From Actinomadura nitritigenes (lineage in GTDB: Bacteria > Actinomycetota > Actinomycetes > Streptosporangiales > Streptosporangiaceae), in assembly GCF_017573545.1 (NCBI RefSeq), contig NZ_JAGEOK010000010.1:124001-188000 (forward strand): a stretch of DNA of 64,000 nt. The letters run 5' to 3'. The position numbers were made by a program, and so were the translations under genes. The notes beneath the pieces are model-generated. The model had not been told where the DNA came from and searched no databases. It saw only the letters and a program-made list of their open reading frames with translations. The stretch's first letter is position 1. Every line of letters starts with the position of its first letter. Positions 39,691-48,450 of the stretch are shown here, piece after piece.

Positions 39691-41166
39691 TCAGTCGGCG
39701 GCGGCGACCGGCTCGAGGTCGCCGGTCCGTCCGGCCGGCGCCGGAGGGCCGCTGCGGCGCAGCACCGTGAGGGCGATGACGACGGCGCCGAGCAGGAGCA
39801 CGGCGCCGAGGGTGAAGCCGAACGCGTACCCGTCGCTGAGCGAGGCGGGCGTGACGGCGTCGCCGGTGCGGTCGTGGGCCGCGGTGCCGAGGGCGGCCAG
39901 CCCGAGCGAGGCGCCGATCTGGCGGACGCTGTTGAGCAGCCCGGACGCGGCGCCGGCCTCGTGGGGCGCCACCCCGGTGGTGGCGGTGGAGACGATCGGC
40001 GCGAGGCAGAGCCCGAACCCGACGCTGGCGACGACGGACGGGCCGAGGACGTCGGTGAGGAAGGAGCCGTCCGCGCCGATCCGGCCGAACCACGCGAACC
40101 CCGCCGCGGTCATGAGCCCGCCGGCGATCAGCAGCGTGCGGGCGGGGAGGCGGTAGCCGAGCTTGACGGCGAGGAAGGAGCCGACGATCACCCCGAGCGC
40201 GAACGGCACGAACTCCAGCCCGGTCAGCGCCGGTTCCGTCCCGAGGACGCGCTGCAGGTAGAGGGAGACGAAGTAGAAGGACGACGACAGGGCCGCCCCG
40301 GTCAGCAGGTTGTAGGCGTTCGCGCCGGCGACCGAGCGGTTCGCGAGCAGCCCGAGCCGGATCAGCGGTTCGCGGGCGGTGGACCGCTCGACGAGGACGA
40401 ACGCGGCGAGCAGCGCGACCGCGGCCGCCAGGGTCGTCACGGTGGCCGCCGACGTCCACGGGTGCCGGTCGGTGCGGACGACGCCGAACACCAGCAGGGT
40501 CACGCCCGCCGTGGCCAGGACCGCGCCGAGGACGTCGGGGCGGCCGCCGCGCTCCGCGGGCGCGTCGGCGGCGACGCCCCGCCAGGCCATGGCCAGCGCC
40601 GTGGCGGCCATGGGCACGTTCACGAACATCACCCAGCGCCAGCCGGCGTATTCGGTGAGCAGCCCCCCGATCAGGACGCCGAAGGCGCCCCCGGCGGCGT
40701 TCATCGCGCTCCAGATCCCGAACGCGCGGACGCGGGCCCGTCCGGCGGGGAACGTCGCGGTCAGCAGGGCCAGCGCGGCCGGCGCCAGCGCGGCGGCCCC
40801 GACGCCCTGGGCGACGCGGGCGGCGACCAGATGGCCGGGTTCCTGCGCGAGGCCGCCGAGGAACGACGCGAGGCCGAACAGGCCGAGGCCGAGCTGCAGC
40901 ACCCGCTTGCGGCCGTACCGGTCGGCGGCCTTGCCGCCCAGCAGGAGCAGCCCCCCGAACGAGAGGGCGTAGGCGTGGATCACCCAGGTCACGCCGACCG
41001 CGCCGAACCCGAGGCCGGACGCGATCCGCGGGAGCCCGACGTTCACCACCGACAGGTCCAGCGACACCATGAACTGCACGACGGCCACCGCGGCGAGCGT
41101 GAGCCCGGGCCGTGGGGCCGGCTCGGCGCCCGCCCGTCCGCGGGCCGACTTCCGGATCGTGTACAT
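39691..41166 (-). CDS. MFS exporter, DHA2 family
   Basis: A 491-residue transporter with about 14 helices: VVQFMVSLDLSVVNVGLPRI (helix 1 with the D and N-V-GLP signature of DHA2), LLLLGGKAADRYGRKRVLQ (motif A), and GVAPHEAGAASGLLNSVRQI near helix 12. It is the first gene of a four-gene operon with the cupin and the ABC pair. It is divergent from a two-component system at 41332, which probably regulates it in answer to a cell-envelope or antibiotic signal. Confidence 0.88.
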   Translation of the reverse strand: MYTIRKSARGRAGAEPAPRPGLTLAAVAVVQFMVSLDLSVVNVGLPRIASGLGFGAVGVTWVIHAYALSFGGLLLLGGKAADRYGRKRVLQLGLGLFGLASFLGGLAQEPGHLVAARVAQGVGAAALAPAALALLTATFPAGRARVRAFGIWSAMNAAGGAFGVLIGGLLTEYAGWRWVMFVNVPMAATALAMAWRGVAADAPAERGGRPDVLGAVLATAGVTLLVFGVVRTDRHPWTSAATVTTLAAAVALLAAFVLVERSTAREPLIRLGLLANRSVAGANAYNLLTGAALSSSFYFVSLYLQRVLGTEPALTGLEFVPFALGVIVGSFLAVKLGYRLPARTLLIAGGLMTAAGFAWFGRIGADGSFLTDVLGPSVVASVGFGLCLAPIVSTATTGVAPHEAGAASGLLNSVRQIGASLGLAALGTAAHDRTGDAVTPASLSDGYAFGFTLGAVLLLGAVVIALTVLRRSGPPAPAGRTGDLEPVAAAD

Positions 41167-41235
41167 GCCGGAAATGGTGCTGTTCGCACTGGTCGGCGGT
41201 CATCGTGCCGGGGAAGACTCCTGCGCCCGGCACCA

Positions 41236-41272
41236 CGGGAGTACGCCCGGCCGCACTACGACGCCGGGAGTA
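41236..41272. promoter_or_regulatory. Direct repeat between exporter operon and two-component genes
   Basis: CGGGAGTA occurs at 41236-41243 and again at 41265-41272, 29 bp apart. Direct repeats in a divergent gap next to NarL-type regulator genes are candidate response-regulator sites. Evidence is only position and repetition. Confidence 0.35.
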
Positions 41273-41331
41273 GTCCGGGATTGCTCCGTCCAGCGGAGGA
41301 CGCCGGAGAAAAAGGCCCATAACCTACCTCA

Positions 41332-42483
41332 ATGAGGTTCTTGGACGGGAGGCGGCCGCTCGCCGAGGACGGCCTGCTCGCCGCGGCGATGGCCGTCCTG
41401 CTGACGGTCGTCATGCTCTACTCGCCGCGCGCGGGCGCGCTGGACGTCGCGGCCGGCATCGCCGGTTCGCTGGCGCTCGTCGCGTGGCGGCGGGCGCCGC
41501 TGGTGGCGCTCGTCCTCGGCGCGGCGTTCATGCTCGTGGTCGCGGCCCGTACCCAGCCGGGCCCGGCGGCGGCCTATCCCGTCATGGTGGCGGTGTTCGG
41601 CGCGGTCAGGGCCGGGCACCGGGTGGCCGCGGCGGTGGTGAGCGTGGCCTTCCTCGGCATCGCCGTGGCGGTGAACCTGCCCGGCGCCGACGGGGCCGAG
41701 GAGAACCTCCAGAGCGTCGCGCTGCTGGTCGGCTGGTTCGTCGCGGCCGGCGTCGCGGCGACCGTCACCCGGCACCGGCAGGCGTACCTGGACGAGGCCG
41801 AGCAGCGGGCCGCCGAGGCCGAGCGCACCCGCGAGGAGGCGGCCCGCCGCCGCGCGGGGGAGGAGCGGCTCCGCATCGCCCGGGAGCTGCACGACTCCCT
41901 CACCCACAGCATCTCGGTCATCAAGGTCCAGGCGGGGGTGGCCGTCCACCTGGCGCACCGGCGCGGTGAGGAGGTCCCCCCGGCGCTGCTGGCCATCCAG
42001 GAGGCCAGCGGCGACGCCATGCGGGAGCTGCGCGCCACCCTGGAGGTGCTGCGCGACTCCGACGGCGGCGACGGATCCGAGGGCGAGGCCGCGGCCTCCG
42101 GCCTCGACCGCCTCGGCGACCTGGTCGACCGGGCCCGCTCCGCCGGCCTGGACGCCACGGTCACGGTGTCCGGCACCCGCCGCGACCTGCCCGCCGAGGT
42201 GGACCGGGCCGCGTACCGGATCGTCCAGGAGGCGCTGACCAACGTCTCCCGGCACGCGGGCGGCGCGGCCGCCGCGGTGTGCGTCGACTACGCGGACGGC
42301 GCGCTGGTCGTGCAGGTGGAGGACGACGGCGAGGCCGACCCGGACGCGCCGCCTGTGCCCGGCAAGGGGCTGCTCGGCATGCGGGAGCGCGTCGCGGCGC
42401 TCGGCGGGCGGCTCCGCGCCGAGCCCCGCGCCGAGGGCGGCTTCGTCGTGCGCGCCGAACTGCCCTTGGAGGGAGCGGCGTGA
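41332..42483 (+). CDS. Sensor histidine kinase, NarL-type (HisKA_3)
   Basis: A 383-residue kinase with five membrane helices in residues 12-145, a short coiled coil, the dimerisation box RIARELHDSLTHSISVI (phosphorylated H187) and an HATPase_c domain with RIVQEALTNVSRHAGGA and VEDDGEAD...GKGLLGMRERVAALGG. No extracellular sensing domain is present, so it probably senses inside or near the membrane. The stop overlaps the response-regulator start (GTGA). It is divergent from the MFS-cupin-ABC operon. Confidence 0.92.
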   Translation: MRFLDGRRPLAEDGLLAAAMAVLLTVVMLYSPRAGALDVAAGIAGSLALVAWRRAPLVALVLGAAFMLVVAARTQPGPAAAYPVMVAVFGAVRAGHRVAAAVVSVAFLGIAVAVNLPGADGAEENLQSVALLVGWFVAAGVAATVTRHRQAYLDEAEQRAAEAERTREEAARRRAGEERLRIARELHDSLTHSISVIKVQAGVAVHLAHRRGEEVPPALLAIQEASGDAMRELRATLEVLRDSDGGDGSEGEAAASGLDRLGDLVDRARSAGLDATVTVSGTRRDLPAEVDRAAYRIVQEALTNVSRHAGGAAAAVCVDYADGALVVQVEDDGEADPDAPPVPGKGLLGMRERVAALGGRLRAEPRAEGGFVVRAELPLEGAA

Positions 42484-43139
42484 TCCGCGTGCTCCTCATG
42501 GACGACCAGGCGCTGATCCGCGGCGGCTTCCGCGCCCTGCTGGAGATCGAGGACGACATCGAGGTGGTCGCCGAGGCCGCGAACGGCGAGCAGGGCGTCG
42601 CGCTCGCCCGCGAGCACCGGCCCGACGTCGCCCTCGTCGACATCCAGATGCCGGTCATGGACGGCATCGAGGCGACCCGGCTGATCGCCGCCGACGAGCG
42701 GCTGAGCGGCGTCCACGTCGTCATCCTCACCAACTACGGCCTCGACGAGTACGTCTTCAACGCGCTCCGCGCCGGCGCCTGCGGCTTCATGGTCAAGGAC
42801 ACCGAGCCCGCCGACCTGCTTCAGGGGGTGCGGGTCGCGGCCCGCGGCGACGCGCTGCTGTCGCCCGCGATCACCCGCCGGCTGATCGCCGAGTACGTCG
42901 CGCGCCGTCCCGAGCCCGCGCCGCAGGCGCTCGACGTGCTGACCAACCGGGAGCGCGAGGTCACCGCGCTGGTGGCGCGGGGCCTGTCCAACGACGAGAT
43001 CGCCGCCCGCATGGTGATCAGCCCGACCACCGCGAAGACGCACGTCAGCAGGGCGATGACGAAGCTGCGGGCCAGGGACCGCGCCCAGCTCGTGGTGTTC
43101 GCCTACGAGTCCGGCCTCGTCACGCCCCGCCGCACCTGA
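42480..43139 (+). CDS. Response regulator, NarL/FixJ family
   Basis: A 219-residue two-domain regulator. The receiver starts RVLLMDDQALIRGGFRALLE with phospho-acceptor D54 in VALVDIQMPVMDG; K104-region VKDTEPADLL follows; the C-terminal LuxR-type HTH is LTNREREVTALVARGLSNDE then IAARMVISPTTAKTHVSRAM. GTG at 42480 overlaps the kinase stop. It most probably activates or represses the divergent exporter operon. Confidence 0.93.
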   Translation: MIRVLLMDDQALIRGGFRALLEIEDDIEVVAEAANGEQGVALAREHRPDVALVDIQMPVMDGIEATRLIAADERLSGVHVVILTNYGLDEYVFNALRAGACGFMVKDTEPADLLQGVRVAARGDALLSPAITRRLIAEYVARRPEPAPQALDVLTNREREVTALVARGLSNDEIAARMVISPTTAKTHVSRAMTKLRARDRAQLVVFAYESGLVTPRRT

Positions 43140-43140
43140 C

Positions 43141-43168
43141 CCGCGCCCGCGCCCGCGCCCGCGCTCGC
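43141..43168. repeat. Short (CGCGCC)n simple repeat
   Basis: About four and a half units of a 6-bp GC repeat lie between the convergent response-regulator and SDR genes. Likely only low-complexity spacer. Confidence 0.6.
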
Positions 43169-43170
43169 GG

Positions 43171-43938
43171 TCACCAGGGGATCGGGCCCTCCTCGCCGAA
43201 GAAGCCGCCGGTCGGCCCGTCCGCGCCGAGCGTGGCCAGCCGGACCACGACCGCCGCGCCCTGCTCCACGGTGAGGACGCCGGTGTGGTCGTTGCCGTCC
43301 GTCGCGACGAAGCCGGGCGCGACGGCGTTGACGAGCACGCCGTCCTTGCGCAGCTCGTTCGCGTACTGCACGGTCAGCGCGTTCAGCGCGCTCTTGGACG
43401 GCGAGTACGCCGCCGACGGCAGCAGCGACGCCATGGGGCCGTCCGGGGCGCTGAAGATCGTCAACGAGGCGGCATGGCTGCTGACGTTGACGACGCGCGG
43501 CTCCGGCGACCGCCGCAGCAGCGGCAGCATGGCGTTGGTCACCGCGATCACCCCGAACACGTTGGTCTCGAACACCCTGCGGACCATGTCCAGGTCGACG
43601 GTGCTCGGGACCTGGTCGTGGGCGTCCGCGGGTGCGACCTGCCCGGAGCCGGTGATGCCGGCGTTGTTGACCAGCACGTCGAGGCGGCCGAAGCGCTCCT
43701 CGACCAGCGTCGCCGCCTCCCGGACGGAGGCCGCGCCGGTGACGTCCAGGGCGACCGCGTGCACGTCGCCGCCCGACTCGCGCAGCGCCGCGGCGGCCTC
43801 CTCGCCGCGCCGCGGATCCCTGGCGCCGACCAGGACCGTCATGCCCGCCGCGGCGAGCTCCGCGGCGACTCCGCGCCCGATCCCCTTGTTCGCCCCCGTG
43901 ACCAGCGCGACCTTGCGGTCTGCGGCCTGCTCGCTCAT
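43171..43938 (-). CDS. Short-chain dehydrogenase/reductase
   Basis: A 255-residue classical SDR: cofactor motif TGANKGIG, NNAG in LDVLVNNAGITGSG, catalytic Ser in VVNVSSHAASLTIF, and Y-x3-K in AAYSPSKSALNAL. The GARDPRRG segment after strand 2 suggests NADP(H) preference. ATG at 43938 follows a GGAG-like site. Relatives are carbonyl reductase-like enzymes of unknown physiological substrate. The MerR gene lies 107 bp upstream on the same strand. Confidence 0.9.
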   Translation of the reverse strand: MSEQAADRKVALVTGANKGIGRGVAAELAAAGMTVLVGARDPRRGEEAAAALRESGGDVHAVALDVTGAASVREAATLVEERFGRLDVLVNNAGITGSGQVAPADAHDQVPSTVDLDMVRRVFETNVFGVIAVTNAMLPLLRRSPEPRVVNVSSHAASLTIFSAPDGPMASLLPSAAYSPSKSALNALTVQYANELRKDGVLVNAVAPGFVATDGNDHTGVLTVEQGAAVVVRLATLGADGPTGGFFGEEGPIPW

Positions 43939-44045
43939 GTCCCCGCTCCTCGTCGTGGAAAGGGCGCGTCCGTCTCGGCACCCGTTGTCGGACCCGAGAC
44001 GACGCAGCCCGTCCGCCTGTGACATGCGGGGCGGAGGAGCCGGGA

Positions 44046-44471
44046 TCAGTGCTTGTGCGCCTCCTCGAAGGGCGTCCCCGCCAGCCGCGCCGCGAGCACG
44101 TCGGCGAAGTTCGGGCATTCGAAGACGTTGTCGTGCGGGCAGGCCAGGCCGTGGGCGATCGCGGTGCGCGCCGCCTGCATCCGGGCGATCTGCCGGTCCA
44201 GCTCGGCGAGCTTGCCCCGCTGCAGCTCCCGCCAGTCGCCGCCCGACGTACGGGCCCCGACGAGTTCCTTGACCTCGCGCAGCGTGAAGCCGACCTCGCG
44301 CAGGAGCAGGATGAGCCCGACGTGTTCCACCGCGGACGGCGGGTAGCGCCGCTGTCCCGACACCCGGGCCGGCGCCGGCAGCAGGCCGAACTCCTCCCAG
44401 TAGCGCAGAGCGGAGGTGGCGACCCCCGTCCGGTCCGCCACCTCGCCGATCGTCAGCCGCTCGTCCCCCAT
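44046..44471 (-). CDS. MerR-family regulator
   Basis: A 141-residue MerR protein: LTIGEVADRTGVATSALRYW and EEFGLLPAPARVSGQRRY form the winged helix, followed by VGLILLLREVGFTLREVKEL and a coiled-coil. A short C-terminal loop has two cysteines (ACPHDNVFECPNF). They resemble the metal/redox loops of MerR relatives but lack the four-cysteine SoxR cluster pattern. It may activate the downstream SDR gene, an inference from position only. Confidence 0.85.
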   Translation of the reverse strand: MGDERLTIGEVADRTGVATSALRYWEEFGLLPAPARVSGQRRYPPSAVEHVGLILLLREVGFTLREVKELVGARTSGGDWRELQRGKLAELDRQIARMQAARTAIAHGLACPHDNVFECPNFADVLAARLAGTPFEEAHKH

Positions 44472-44628
44472 GGTGGGTTCAAGCGTAGGTGAAGGGACCG
44501 CCACGTGATCGGGAGGACGGGACCGCGGTCGCGCCGCCTTTCCGGCGCCCTCTCCGAACCGGCCGCGATCCCGGCTCTGACCAGGCTTTTCCTGGAATGC
44601 CCGGCCTGCGAGGGGGTATCGCGAGCCA

Positions 44629-45000
44629 ATGGGCAGTGAACGCAGGGACGCTCTCCGCGTCGCCGACGACGTGACCGCCGAGCGGGACGCCGTCGCGGCG
44701 GACTTCGGCGCGGCCGTCAACATGACGCCCAAGGAACTCGAGGAATGGCTGGACACCGACGAGTCCAAGTCCGTCGGCCAGAAGAAGGACGGCGGCGAGG
44801 CGACCGGCCACGCGTCCGGGCGGCGGATCGTCCGGCTGATGCGCACGAAGCGGGCGGACCTGTCCGACGACGACTACGCGCACATGACCAAGGTGGTCGG
44901 CTACGTCCACCGGCACCTCGCCCAGCGCCCGCCCGGCGACGTCCGGGACACCCCCTGGCGCTACTCCCTGATGAACTGGGGCCACGACCCCCTGAAATAG
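44629..45000 (+). CDS. DUF3140 protein
   Basis: A 123-residue protein. FGAAVNMTPKELEEWLDTDE, SKSVGQKK, HASGRRIVRLMRTKR and the end YVHRHLAQRPPGD...LMNWGHDP are the typical DUF3140 blocks. No function is known; members occur in actinobacteria and some fungi. GTG/ATG starts are possible, ATG 44629 is used. The gap 44472-44628 in front carries no feature I can name. Confidence 0.8.
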   Translation: MGSERRDALRVADDVTAERDAVAADFGAAVNMTPKELEEWLDTDESKSVGQKKDGGEATGHASGRRIVRLMRTKRADLSDDDYAHMTKVVGYVHRHLAQRPPGDVRDTPWRYSLMNWGHDPLK

Positions 45001-45035
45001 CCGCCCCCGCCGGTCGTGAGGCGGTCGTGAGGCGG

Positions 45036-45614
45036 TCAGAGCGCGGCCTGGGCGCGGAGTCCGCGGACGAACAGGTCCAGGTGGCGGCGGGCGAGGGCCT
45101 GCTTCTCCTCGGGCGGCAGCGGACCCGGGAGCGGGCGGGCGATGCGGACGGCCATCATGCCGATGTCGGCGAACGTGACGTCGTCCGGCAGGCTCCCGGC
45201 CGCGCGCGCCGCGGCGACGAGGCCCTCCAGGAGCCGGCGGCTCTCCGCCCGCAGCGGCGCGAGTTCGGGATCGCCCTCGAGATCGACCCGGCCGAGCAGC
45301 GCCGGCAGCACCGCGGAGACGCGCAGTTCCAGCGTCCGCCGCAGGTACCGGGCCAGCGCCTCGAACGGGTCGGGCTCCTGCTCGCAGGCGTCCCGGGCGG
45401 CCTCCAGGGTGCCGGTCAGCGCGTCGAGGGCGACGGCGTGCAGCAGCGTGCCGCGGTCGGGGAAGCGGCGGTACAGCGTGCCGCTGCCGACCTCCGCCCG
45501 GCGCGCGACGTCGTCGAGCGGGACGTCCGGGCCGCGTTCGACGATCATGTCCCGCGCGGCCGCCAGGATGCGCTCCTGGTTGCGCCGCGCGTCGGCCCGC
45601 ATCGGCCTGGCCAT
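45036..45614 (-). CDS. TetR-family regulator
   Basis: A 192-residue TetR protein with N-terminal RADARRNQERILAAARDMIV then PLDDVARRAEVGSGTLYRRF, a very common actinobacterial subtype, and a helical ligand domain (LARYLRRTLELRVSAVLPAL). ATG at 45614 follows GAGGAGG. It is on the same strand as the reductase upstream at 45702, but the regulatory target is not evident; the two genes may form an operon in the order reductase-TetR. Confidence 0.85.
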   Translation of the reverse strand: MARPMRADARRNQERILAAARDMIVERGPDVPLDDVARRAEVGSGTLYRRFPDRGTLLHAVALDALTGTLEAARDACEQEPDPFEALARYLRRTLELRVSAVLPALLGRVDLEGDPELAPLRAESRRLLEGLVAAARAAGSLPDDVTFADIGMMAVRIARPLPGPLPPEEKQALARRHLDLFVRGLRAQAAL

Positions 45615-45701
45615 CGTCCACCTCCTCGCCCGGAGCCGGCGTTCTCGCAGGGACACGGTAGCAGCAGAACCGGGGAAAATTCCCCCGCTTCTCGCGGGCG
45701 G

Positions 45702-46733
45702 CTACGGCGTCAGGACGACCTTCCCGGCGACGGTCCCGGACTCGGCGAGCCGCATCGCGTCGGCGGCGCGGGCGAGCGGCAGCTCCGCGGCGATCCGGGG
45801 CGTGACGTCACCGCGCTGGAGCGCGGCGAAGACCTCGGTGAGGTCGGCGCGCAGCCGGGCCCGGAACCGCTTCTTGGACAGCGCCCGCCCCGCCCAGGCG
45901 TTGAAGAAGTAGGCGCGGCGCCCGTTGGGCAGGGCGTTCCACATCCAGACGCGTCCGAGCAGCTTGAAGACGGGCCACTGCTTGGAGCCCTCGTCGTCGC
46001 GGGTGGAGGCGCTACCGTAGGAGACGAGGGTGCCGCCCGGGGCGAGGAGGCGCCAGGAGTCGACGATCCCGGCGCCGCCGACGTGGTCGAACACGGCGTC
46101 CACCCCGCCGGGGGCGAGGGCGCGGACCTGTGCGGCGACGTCGCCGGCGCGGTAGTCGACGGGCGCGACGCCCTGCTCGCGGAGCAGGTCGTGGTGGCGT
46201 GCGGACGCCGTCCCGATCACCTTCGCGCCCGCGGCCTGGGCGAGTTGGACCAGGACCGAGCCGACGCCGCCGTTGGCGCCGTGCACCAGCACGGTCTGCC
46301 CGGCGCGGACGTGCGCCTTGCGGTGCAGCATCTGCCAGGCGGTGATGCCGTTGACGACGAGGGTCTCCGCCTCCGCCGCGCCGATCCCGTCGGGGACGGG
46401 CACGGTGTCCGCGGCGTCGAGGAGGACGTGGCTGGCCCACCCGCCGACCTTGGTCAACGCCGCGACCCGGGTGCCGATCAGGCCCGGGTCGACGCCGGGT
46501 CCCGCGGCCTTCACGGTGCCGACGAGGTCGTAGCCGGGCACGAACGGGAACGCGGGTTGGTCGTAGTAGCGGCCGCGGCGCATCTGCTGCTCGGCGAAGG
46601 AGACGCCGGTGGCCTCCATCCGCACCACGACCTGGCCCGGCCCCGGTACGGGGACGTCCCCGTACCGGATCTGCAGCCCCTCCGGCTCGACCCTGCCCGG
46701 CAGGACGACCTCGACGAGCTCTTCGGTGTTCAT
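45702..46733 (-). CDS. Zinc-independent MDR quinone oxidoreductase
   Basis: A 343-residue medium-chain reductase of the QOR/CurA-type family. FPFVPGYDLVGTVKAAGPGV is the barrel signature, TVLVHGANGGVGSVLVQLAQ the NADPH-binding Rossmann motif, and GVDAVFDHVGGAGIVDSWRL and GGTLVSYGSAST are family phrases. The zinc ligands of alcohol dehydrogenases are absent. The C-terminal region 265-300 has a hydrophobic YFFNAWAGRALSKKRF insert. It is divergent from the TetR at 46873, which likely represses it. Confidence 0.88.
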   Translation of the reverse strand: MNTEELVEVVLPGRVEPEGLQIRYGDVPVPGPGQVVVRMEATGVSFAEQQMRRGRYYDQPAFPFVPGYDLVGTVKAAGPGVDPGLIGTRVAALTKVGGWASHVLLDAADTVPVPDGIGAAEAETLVVNGITAWQMLHRKAHVRAGQTVLVHGANGGVGSVLVQLAQAAGAKVIGTASARHHDLLREQGVAPVDYRAGDVAAQVRALAPGGVDAVFDHVGGAGIVDSWRLLAPGGTLVSYGSASTRDDEGSKQWPVFKLLGRVWMWNALPNGRRAYFFNAWAGRALSKKRFRARLRADLTEVFAALQRGDVTPRIAAELPLARAADAMRLAESGTVAGKVVLTP

Positions 46734-46762
46734 GGCTCCTCCATCGCACTCGGATGATGCTC

Positions 46763-46781
46763 TAGCTTCTGTTAGAAGTTA
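46763..46781. promoter_or_regulatory. Operator between reductase and TetR genes
   Basis: TAGCTTCT-GTT-AGAAGTTA is palindromic except for one inner pair, lies in the AT-rich 139-bp gap 46734-46872, and is 30 bp before the reductase start. It suits a TetR dimer. Confidence 0.5.
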
Positions 46782-46872
46782 TAACCAGCATCTCGTGCGA
46801 GTGTCAATAGGCTTCGTGATACCCTCTAACTAAATCTTCGAGTCGTAGCGACGGACGGGAAGGCGGCAGGGC

Positions 46873-47520
46873 ATGGCGGAGACGGGGACGCGGACCCCGC
46901 GCGAGCGGTACCGCACCCAGGTGCGCGCGGAGATCAAGCAGCACGCCTGGGAGCAGATCGCCACGACGGGCGCGTCCGCGCTCTCGCTCAACGCGATCGC
47001 CAAGCAGATGGGCATGAGCGGGCCCGCGCTCTACCGCTACTACGCCGGCCGCGACGAACTGATCACCGAGCTCGTCAGGGACGCGTACCAGAGCCTCGCC
47101 GACACCCTCCGCTCGGCCGCCGACGCCGGCGCCGGGCTCGCCGAGCTGGCGCACACGCTGCGCGCCTGGGCCCTGGAGGACCCCCAGCGGTACCTGCTCA
47201 TCTACGGCACCCCCGTCCCCGGCTACGACGCGCCGGACGACATCACCCGCATCTCGGCCGAGACCATGGCGGTCCTGCTCGACGCCTGCGCGGCGCTTCC
47301 GGCCGACCGTCCCGAGACGCCGTTCGACGCCCACCTGGCGGGCCACCGCGACTGGGCCGGCGACCACCCCGCCCAGCCCGCGGCCCTGTGCCGGGCCCTG
47401 ACCTTCTGGACCCGGCTGCACGGCGTCCTGTCGCTGGAGCTCGCCGGCCACTTCACCGGAATGGGATTCGACGCCGCGCAGCTCTTCGACGCCGAACTGG
47501 ACGCCCTCCTGTCGCCCTGA
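46873..47520 (+). CDS. TetR-family regulator (WHG-domain type)
   Basis: A 215-residue TetR protein with YRTQVRAEIKQHAWEQIATT then LSLNAIAKQMGMSGPALYRY as DNA-binding region and a C-terminal domain with WALEDPQRYLLIYGTPVPGY and LTFWTRLHGVLSLELAGHF, the WHG-type C domain. It is the probable regulator of the divergent oxidoreductase and itself. Confidence 0.87.
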   Translation: MAETGTRTPRERYRTQVRAEIKQHAWEQIATTGASALSLNAIAKQMGMSGPALYRYYAGRDELITELVRDAYQSLADTLRSAADAGAGLAELAHTLRAWALEDPQRYLLIYGTPVPGYDAPDDITRISAETMAVLLDACAALPADRPETPFDAHLAGHRDWAGDHPAQPAALCRALTFWTRLHGVLSLELAGHFTGMGFDAAQLFDAELDALLSP

Positions 47521-47600
47521 CCCCGCCGGCCCCGCTCCTGCTCCGGCTCTCCTGGCGCCTCCTGAGGCCGCCGACGACGGCCGTTGCCGGGAACGCGATG

Positions 47601-48446
47601 TCAGGCGAGGGTGGTGAGCAGGCGGGCCAGGGGGACGGCGAGGTCCGGGCGGCTGGACGCGGCGGTGTGCTCGCGGAGGCGGTCGAGGCAGTGCAGGTAG
47701 AGCGGCACGAGTTCCCGCCGGAGCAGTTCGGCGGCCGCGGCGGCGTCGCCGATTCCGTTGGACCGCCAGCGCCCGGCCGCGGTGACCAGGCCGCTGGACG
47801 GCTGCGGCGGGGCGGTGTACCAGTGCGCGGCGTCGTCGTTGCGGCCGAGCAGCCCGGTGGCGGCGGTGTAGAGGAACCGGACGGGGAACAGCACGGTCTT
47901 GGTGGCCGCGCGGGCGCCCTCGGCGGCGAGGCCCTCCGGGTGCTTGAGCGTGTGCGCGTAGGCGGGGTCGGCGAACCTGGTCGCGGCGAAGGCGGCGCTG
48001 TCGAGGAGAAGTTCGTCCCGTCCGGGCCGGGCGCAACCGGAACGGCGGTCGGAGCCGTACAAGAGGATGCCTGAGTCAAGGAGGTCGAGCCGGTCGGTCG
48101 CGGGGAACCGGCCGGCTTCGGTGCCGTCCGCCAGGTTCTCCCAGTCGCTCCAGAAGAGGGAGAGGCGCGACGCGAGGGCGTGGTGAGGGGTGCCCGCGTA
48201 CCGCCGGATCGTGTCGCGGCGGACCGCGTCGACGGCCGTCGCGGCGGTGGCGTCGGCGCGATCGACGACGAGGGCCACGTCCACATCGCTGACCAGGGGA
48301 GCGAACCCGCCGTGCGCCAGGCTGCCGATGGCGAAGGCGGCCACGAGCCGCTCGTCCAGACGCATCATGGCCTGGGCGAGCGCGGCCTGGACGACTTCCT
48401 GGCCGGTGGGATCGGACAGGGCGGGCGGAGGGGAACGGTGCTTCAT
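47601..48446 (-). CDS. Nucleotidyltransferase-domain protein
   Basis: A 281-residue protein. AAFAIGSLAHGGFAPLVSDV with the following D is the pol-beta nucleotidyltransferase motif GS-x(n)-D-x-D (SDVDVAL). The rest is helical and resembles aminoglycoside-nucleotidyltransferase-type C-terminal regions without clear identity. It starts four bases after the CDF gene on the same strand, so the two are probably co-transcribed, an unusual partner for a metal exporter. Substrate unknown. Confidence 0.75.
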   Translation of the reverse strand: MKHRSPPPALSDPTGQEVVQAALAQAMMRLDERLVAAFAIGSLAHGGFAPLVSDVDVALVVDRADATAATAVDAVRRDTIRRYAGTPHHALASRLSLFWSDWENLADGTEAGRFPATDRLDLLDSGILLYGSDRRSGCARPGRDELLLDSAAFAATRFADPAYAHTLKHPEGLAAEGARAATKTVLFPVRFLYTAATGLLGRNDDAAHWYTAPPQPSSGLVTAAGRWRSNGIGDAAAAAELLRRELVPLYLHCLDRLREHTAASSRPDLAVPLARLLTTLA

Positions 48447-48450
48447 GCGT

